From: Hallella seregens ATCC 51272
Lineage (GTDB): Bacteria; Bacteroidota; Bacteroidia; Bacteroidales; Bacteroidaceae
Assembly: GCF_000518545.1 (NCBI RefSeq)
Contig: NZ_JADU01000015.1
Span: 1 to 64,000 of the forward strand
Length of the DNA stretch: 64,000 nucleotides
Direction: 5' to 3'
Shown: positions 60,593 to 64,000 of the stretch, in pieces
How the letters are laid out: each line of letters begins with the position of its first letter
How positions within the stretch are numbered: position 1 is the first letter of the stretch
The notes under the pieces: model-generated
What the model was told of the DNA's origin: nothing
Databases searched by the model: none
Seen by the model: the letters and a program-made list of their open reading frames with translations, nothing else
Made by a program: the position numbers and the translations under genes

Positions 60593-61753
60593 TCATCGGG
60601 CCCGTTGCCGCAGCAGTTCCACCATCTGCCGGGCCGCCTCGTCCGAGGCCACACGGTCTCCCAGCCGGCGTCGCACCTCCCCGTAGGCCCGGAGCATCGG
60701 CTCGCGGCCGGCCCCTCCGGGCAGGATGCGGGCCAGCTCCTCGCGGATGGACCGCACGCTGAAACGGTCGGCCAGCAGCTCGGGCACCACCTCGGCATCG
60801 GCGATGAGGTTCACGAGACTGATGTATTTCACCTTGATGACATGGTCGAAAGCGAAGCGGATGAGCCGCGGCACGGGGGTCTCGTAACACACCACCTGGG
60901 GCACGTCGAACAGTGCCGTCTCCAGCGTGGCCGTGCCGCTCGTCACGAGAGCAGCCGTGGCATGGCTGAGCAGCGCATAGGTTTCGTTGCTCACCAGGCG
61001 CACGGAGTGGCCGCCGACAAACGGCTCATAGTATGCGTTGTCGATGGACGGGGCCCCAGCCAGCACCATCTGGCAGCCGTCGGGACCGGTGCAACAGGCT
61101 GCGGCGGCCTCGATCATGGCGGGCAGATTGTCCTTGATTTCCTGCCGCCGACTACCGGCCAGCAGGGCTATGATGGGCCGTGCAGGGTCGAGGCCGTGGC
61201 GTTGGCAGAAGTCGGAAAGCGTTTCGCGATAGCCGTTGCGGAAGCCGCGCACCTCCTCGGCCGTGGGATTGCCCACGTAATGAATCTTGTAATGATGTTT
61301 CTCTTCAAAAAAAGGCAGTTCGAAAGGCAGGATGGAGAAGAGCTCGGCCACGTCGCGACGGATGGCCTTGATGCGCCATTCCTTCCACGCCCAAATCTTG
61401 GGCGAGATGTAATAGTAGGCCGGAATGTGGGTGTGGGCCCGCAGAAACTTGGCGATGTCGAGGTTGAAGCCCGGATAGTCCACCAGTATCACTACGTCGG
61501 GCTGCCAGTCCACGATGTCGCGTTTGCACAGGGCCATGTTGCGAAAGATGGTGCGCAGGTGGAGCAGCACCGGCACAAAGCCCATGTAGGCCAGCTCGCG
61601 GTAGTGCTTCACACGGGTGCCTCCCACGGCCGCCATGAGGTCGCCGCCGAAGAAGCGGAACTCGGCCGCCTCGTCGTGCACGCGCAGACGGCACATCAGG
61701 TGGCTGGCGTGCAGGTCGCCCGAGGCCTCGCCGACTATCAGGTAATAACGCAT
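60593..61753 (-). CDS. lpxB: Lipid-A-disaccharide synthase
   Basis: 386 residues of the GT19 family: IVGEASGDLHASHLM at the N-terminus, FGGDLMAAVGG, YYISPKIWAWKE, and LLAGSRRQEI. It joins UDP-diacylglucosamine and lipid X in lipid A synthesis. It follows surE on the minus strand by 39 nt. Confidence 0.96.
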   Translation of the reverse strand: MRYYLIVGEASGDLHASHLMCRLRVHDEAAEFRFFGGDLMAAVGGTRVKHYRELAYMGFVPVLLHLRTIFRNMALCKRDIVDWQPDVVILVDYPGFNLDIAKFLRAHTHIPAYYYISPKIWAWKEWRIKAIRRDVAELFSILPFELPFFEEKHHYKIHYVGNPTAEEVRGFRNGYRETLSDFCQRHGLDPARPIIALLAGSRRQEIKDNLPAMIEAAAACCTGPDGCQMVLAGAPSIDNAYYEPFVGGHSVRLVSNETYALLSHATAALVTSGTATLETALFDVPQVVCYETPVPRLIRFAFDHVIKVKYISLVNLIADAEVVPELLADRFSVRSIREELARILPGGAGREPMLRAYGEVRRRLGDRVASDEAARQMVELLRQRAR

Positions 61754-61792
61754 TTGCTTGACTTTTAACCGTTTGTCCTTGCGCCCCGGCCC

Positions 61793-62569
61793 TTATCCGA
61801 GGGCGGCGCGCAGCTCGTCCATGCAGGCGTAGGCCGTGACGTCGATCTGCGTGGGCGTAATGGCCACGTAGCCTTGGCGCAGGGCTTCCTGGTCGGTGCC
61901 CTCCACGCCGGGCTCGTCGTTCACGTAGGAACCCACCACCCAATAGTAGTCGTAGCCGCGCGGGTGGCGCTCTTTCACGATTTCTTTCATCCAGCGCCCC
62001 ATCGTCATGCGGCACACTTGGATGCCGCGAAACGTCTCGGCGGCGGGGAAGTTCACGTTCAGGCAGACGCCCTTGGGCAGTCCGTCGGCCAGCACCTTGC
62101 GCACGATGCGCTCCACGTAGGGGCGCAGCGGCTCCAGGTTGGCGTTCTCGTCGTAGTAGCAGCTCGAGAAAGCGACGGAAGGAATATACTTCATGCAGCC
62201 CTCCTTGGCCGCGCCCATCGTGCCGCTGTAATGATTATTCGTAGTGGAATTGTCGCCGTGGTTGATGCCGCTGAGTATCAGGTCGGGCTGCCGGTCGCGG
62301 CAAAACTGGTCGAGAGCTATCTTCACACAGTCCACCGGCGTGCCGCTGCACGACCACACCTCGGTGTCGCCCATGTTGTGGCGCGGCTTGAGACGCAGAT
62401 AGTCGGTGGCCGAGAAAGCGCACGAGTAGCCCGAACGGGCACTCTCGGGAGCCACGACAAGCACGTCGGCCAGTGGCTTCACGATGTCCACCAGCTTCTT
62501 GATGCCGTTGGCATGATAGCCGTCATCGTTGGAGATAAGGATGAGAGAACGTTTGTTTTCTTTGTTCAT
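61793..62569 (-). CDS. surE: 5'/3'-nucleotidase SurE
   Basis: 258 residues. Metal motif ILISNDDGYHANGI at the N-terminus, then VVAPESARSGYSCA and SGINHGDNS. It dephosphorylates nucleoside monophosphates. Start at 62569 (MNKENKR); the longer reading crosses the promoter at 62588. It heads the surE-lpxB unit. Confidence 0.95.
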   Translation of the reverse strand: MNKENKRSLILISNDDGYHANGIKKLVDIVKPLADVLVVAPESARSGYSCAFSATDYLRLKPRHNMGDTEVWSCSGTPVDCVKIALDQFCRDRQPDLILSGINHGDNSTTNNHYSGTMGAAKEGCMKYIPSVAFSSCYYDENANLEPLRPYVERIVRKVLADGLPKGVCLNVNFPAAETFRGIQVCRMTMGRWMKEIVKERHPRGYDYYWVVGSYVNDEPGVEGTDQEALRQGYVAITPTQIDVTAYACMDELRAALG

Positions 62570-62587
62570 GATGTTGATTTTGCGGTG

Positions 62588-62595
62588 CAAAAATA
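62588..62595 (-). promoter_or_regulatory. -7 box TATTTTTG for surE-lpxB
   Basis: TAnnTTTG match on the minus strand 19 nt upstream of the start. Confidence 0.55.
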
Positions 62596-62636
62596 CGAAA
62601 AAACCTTTAATTATCTTCTTTCTCGCAATAAATATG

Positions 62637-62644
62637 TATCTTTG
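62637..62644 (+). promoter_or_regulatory. -7 box TATCTTTG for parA-parB
   Basis: TAnnTTTG match about 92 nt before parA, divergent from the surE promoter. Confidence 0.6.
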
Positions 62645-62735
62645 CATTCAATACTTATTCGTGCCCGGCAAGCGCGTAAACAGCGGGAAAGGACAGCCTT
62701 TCCAGGCCGGGCCAACCAGAAAATCTGAATAAAAA

Positions 62736-63500
62736 ATGGCGAAAATCATTGCTTTAGCGAATCAGAAAGGCGGCGTGGGCAAAACCACGACCACCATCAA
62801 CCTGGCCGCCTCGCTGGCCACTCTGGAGAAGACTGTGCTCGTGGTCGACGCCGACCCGCAGGCCAATGCCTCCAGCGGACTGGGCGTAGACATCAGTGAA
62901 GTGGACTGCTCGCTCTACGAATGTATCATCGACCATGCCGACGTGCGCGATGCAATCTACACTACCGACATCGAGGGGCTGGACATTATTCCCAGCCATA
63001 TCGACCTGGTGGGGGCCGAAATAGAGATGCTTAACCTGGAGTCCAGGGAGAAAGTGATCAAGAATATCCTCGAGCCGCTCAAGAGTGAATACGACTATAT
63101 CCTCATCGACTGCTCGCCCTCGCTGGGCCTCATCACCGTGAACTCGCTCACGGCAGCCGACTCTGTCGTCATCCCCGTGCAGTGCGAGTACTTCGCCCTC
63201 GAGGGCATCAGCAAACTGCTGAACACGATTAAGATCATCAAGAGCAAGCTGAACCCGAAGCTCGAGATAGAGGGATTCCTGCTGACTATGTATGATTCGC
63301 GCCTGAGACTGGCCAATCAGATCTACGACGAGGTGAAACGGCACTTCCAGGAACTGGTGTTCAAGACTGTTATCCAGCGCAACGTGAAGCTCTCCGAGAG
63401 TCCCAGCCACGGCCTGCCCGTGATTCTCTACGACGCAGATTCCACTGGAGCCAAGAACCATCTGGCGTTGGCCAAGGAGATTATCGGCAAGAACGTATAA
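62736..63500 (+). CDS. parA: Chromosome partitioning ATPase ParA (Soj)
   Basis: 254 residues. Deviant Walker A motif KGGVGKTT at 11-18, then DADPQANASSGLG and LIDCSPSLGLITVNSL. Short, Soj-type, without the N-terminal helix-turn-helix of plasmid ParA, so chromosomal. It works with ParB and parS. parB starts 21 nt downstream. No consensus parS was noticed in the window. Confidence 0.95.
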   Translation: MAKIIALANQKGGVGKTTTTINLAASLATLEKTVLVVDADPQANASSGLGVDISEVDCSLYECIIDHADVRDAIYTTDIEGLDIIPSHIDLVGAEIEMLNLESREKVIKNILEPLKSEYDYILIDCSPSLGLITVNSLTAADSVVIPVQCEYFALEGISKLLNTIKIIKSKLNPKLEIEGFLLTMYDSRLRLANQIYDEVKRHFQELVFKTVIQRNVKLSESPSHGLPVILYDADSTGAKNHLALAKEIIGKNV

Positions 63501-63521
63501 AGGTAAAAGAGAAAAACCATC

Positions 63522-64000
63522 ATGGCAGTACACAAGAAATACAACGCGCTGGGCCGCGGGCTCGACGCTCTTATCTCGACCGAGGCCGTGCGCACCCAGG
63601 GGTCGTCGACCATCAACGAGATTCCCGTGGACCAGATAGAGCCCAATGCCGACCAGCCGCGCAGTCTTTTCAACGAGGACGCCCTGCAGGAACTGGCCAA
63701 CAGCATCCGTGAAATAGGCATCATCCAGCCCATCACGCTGCGGCAGACGGCCGAAAACCGCTTCCAAATCATCGCCGGCGAGCGGCGGTGGCGCGCCTCG
63801 CAGATAGCCGGACTGAAGACCGTGCCCGCCTATATACGCACCATCAAGGACGAAAACGTGATGGAAATGGCCCTCGTGGAGAACATTCAGCGCGAGGATC
63901 TGAACTCCATCGAAATCGCCCTGGCTTACGAACACCTGCTCGAACAGTCGGGTATGACCCAGGAGAAAGTGTCGGAGCGCGTGGGCAAGAGCCGCACGGC
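63522..64000 (+). CDS. parB: Chromosome partitioning protein ParB, partial (3' end outside window)
   Basis: The first 159 residues are visible. The N-terminal GLGRGL-like box reads LGRGLDALIS. NADQPRSLFNEDALQELANSI and IAGERRWRASQIAGL are the ParB/Spo0J motifs, the latter the arginine-rich CTP-binding patch. The helix-turn-helix begins near the cut (TQEKVSERVGKSR). It binds parS and spreads along DNA with ParA. Confidence 0.95.
   Translation, partial: MAVHKKYNALGRGLDALISTEAVRTQGSSTINEIPVDQIEPNADQPRSLFNEDALQELANSIREIGIIQPITLRQTAENRFQIIAGERRWRASQIAGLKTVPAYIRTIKDENVMEMALVENIQREDLNSIEIALAYEHLLEQSGMTQEKVSERVGKSRT

Noticed and set aside
62588..62735. parS site near parAB
   Set aside because: No sequence like TGTTTCACGTGAAACA was found in the promoter gap or elsewhere by eye.

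Overview
The window is a 64 kb chromosomal piece of a member of the Bacteroidales, most likely Prevotellaceae. The evidence is that almost every transcription unit is preceded by the Bacteroidetes -7 box TAnnTTTG. Several genes belong to families largely confined to this phylum (DUF4837, DUF2023, DUF4625, DUF6169-like, AmpG with SpoIID, RpoN activator-LptE-TPR-SecG). The gene order rsfS-ftsH-cdsA / lpxB-surE / parA-parB is also typical of the order. The DNA is GC-rich for Prevotella, with a few AT-rich islands (about 25.4-26.2 kb and 37.4-38.2 kb). I see no rRNA, CRISPR array, prophage or intact insertion sequence.

Layout. 0-1.8 kb: a (GA)13 tract, an exported protein of unknown function and a small barrel-like protein. 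1.8-9.4 kb (minus strand): copper genes copA and copZ behind an operator-like palindrome, an exported repeat protein, an HMA-AraC regulator, a MATE pump, an MsrB-MsrA lipoprotein and an unusual WecB-like epimerase. 9.5-12.1 kb: stomatin/NfeD pair and an M48 lipoprotein protease. 12.3-19.3 kb: a possible small RNA, a nitrilase, then a tight operon (iorA-iorB-aminotransferase-paaK-ACT-thioesterase) that reads as aromatic amino-acid fermentation to aryl acids. 19.3-30.8 kb: Rpn-like nuclease, Nif3/zinc-ribbon pair, TerB-DnaJ protein, HSDR_N-type protein, holA, an XRE-type regulator, pyrK-pyrD and a duplicated GH43-like protein. 31-37 kb: slyD-aroC, flavodoxin-DUF2023, GH20 hexosaminidase. 37.4-41 kb: an AT-rich two-gene module and the AmpG/SpoIID pair. 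41-48.4 kb: rlmN-DUF4837-pdxA-flippase and RpoN activator-lptE-TPR-secG. 48.5-53.5 kb: tRNA-His and a TonB-linked metal-type cluster. 53.5-64 kb: EVE-like protein, M15 peptidase, protoporphyrinogen oxidase, tRNA-Gln, rsfS-ftsH-cdsA, lpxB, surE, parA and the start of parB.

The most unusual structure is non-coding. At five intergenic loci (13.45, 26.0, 33.73, 48.7 and 60.42 kb) there are tandem arrays with an exact 22-bp period sharing a degenerate unit of the form GCsrwTACGsCGTmAwCGCnnn. A sixth array (54.84 kb) has the same period but a different unit. A 22-bp unit cannot keep a reading frame and is close to two helical turns, so these look like DNA-level arrays, not coding repeats. Other points of interest are a CopA that lacks most of its nucleotide-binding domain, a 31-bp palindrome over the cop promoter, a WecB homologue with substituted catalytic positions, and an apparently leaderless rlmN. 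All functional statements come from reading the sequence and from recalled family knowledge; no searches were run.
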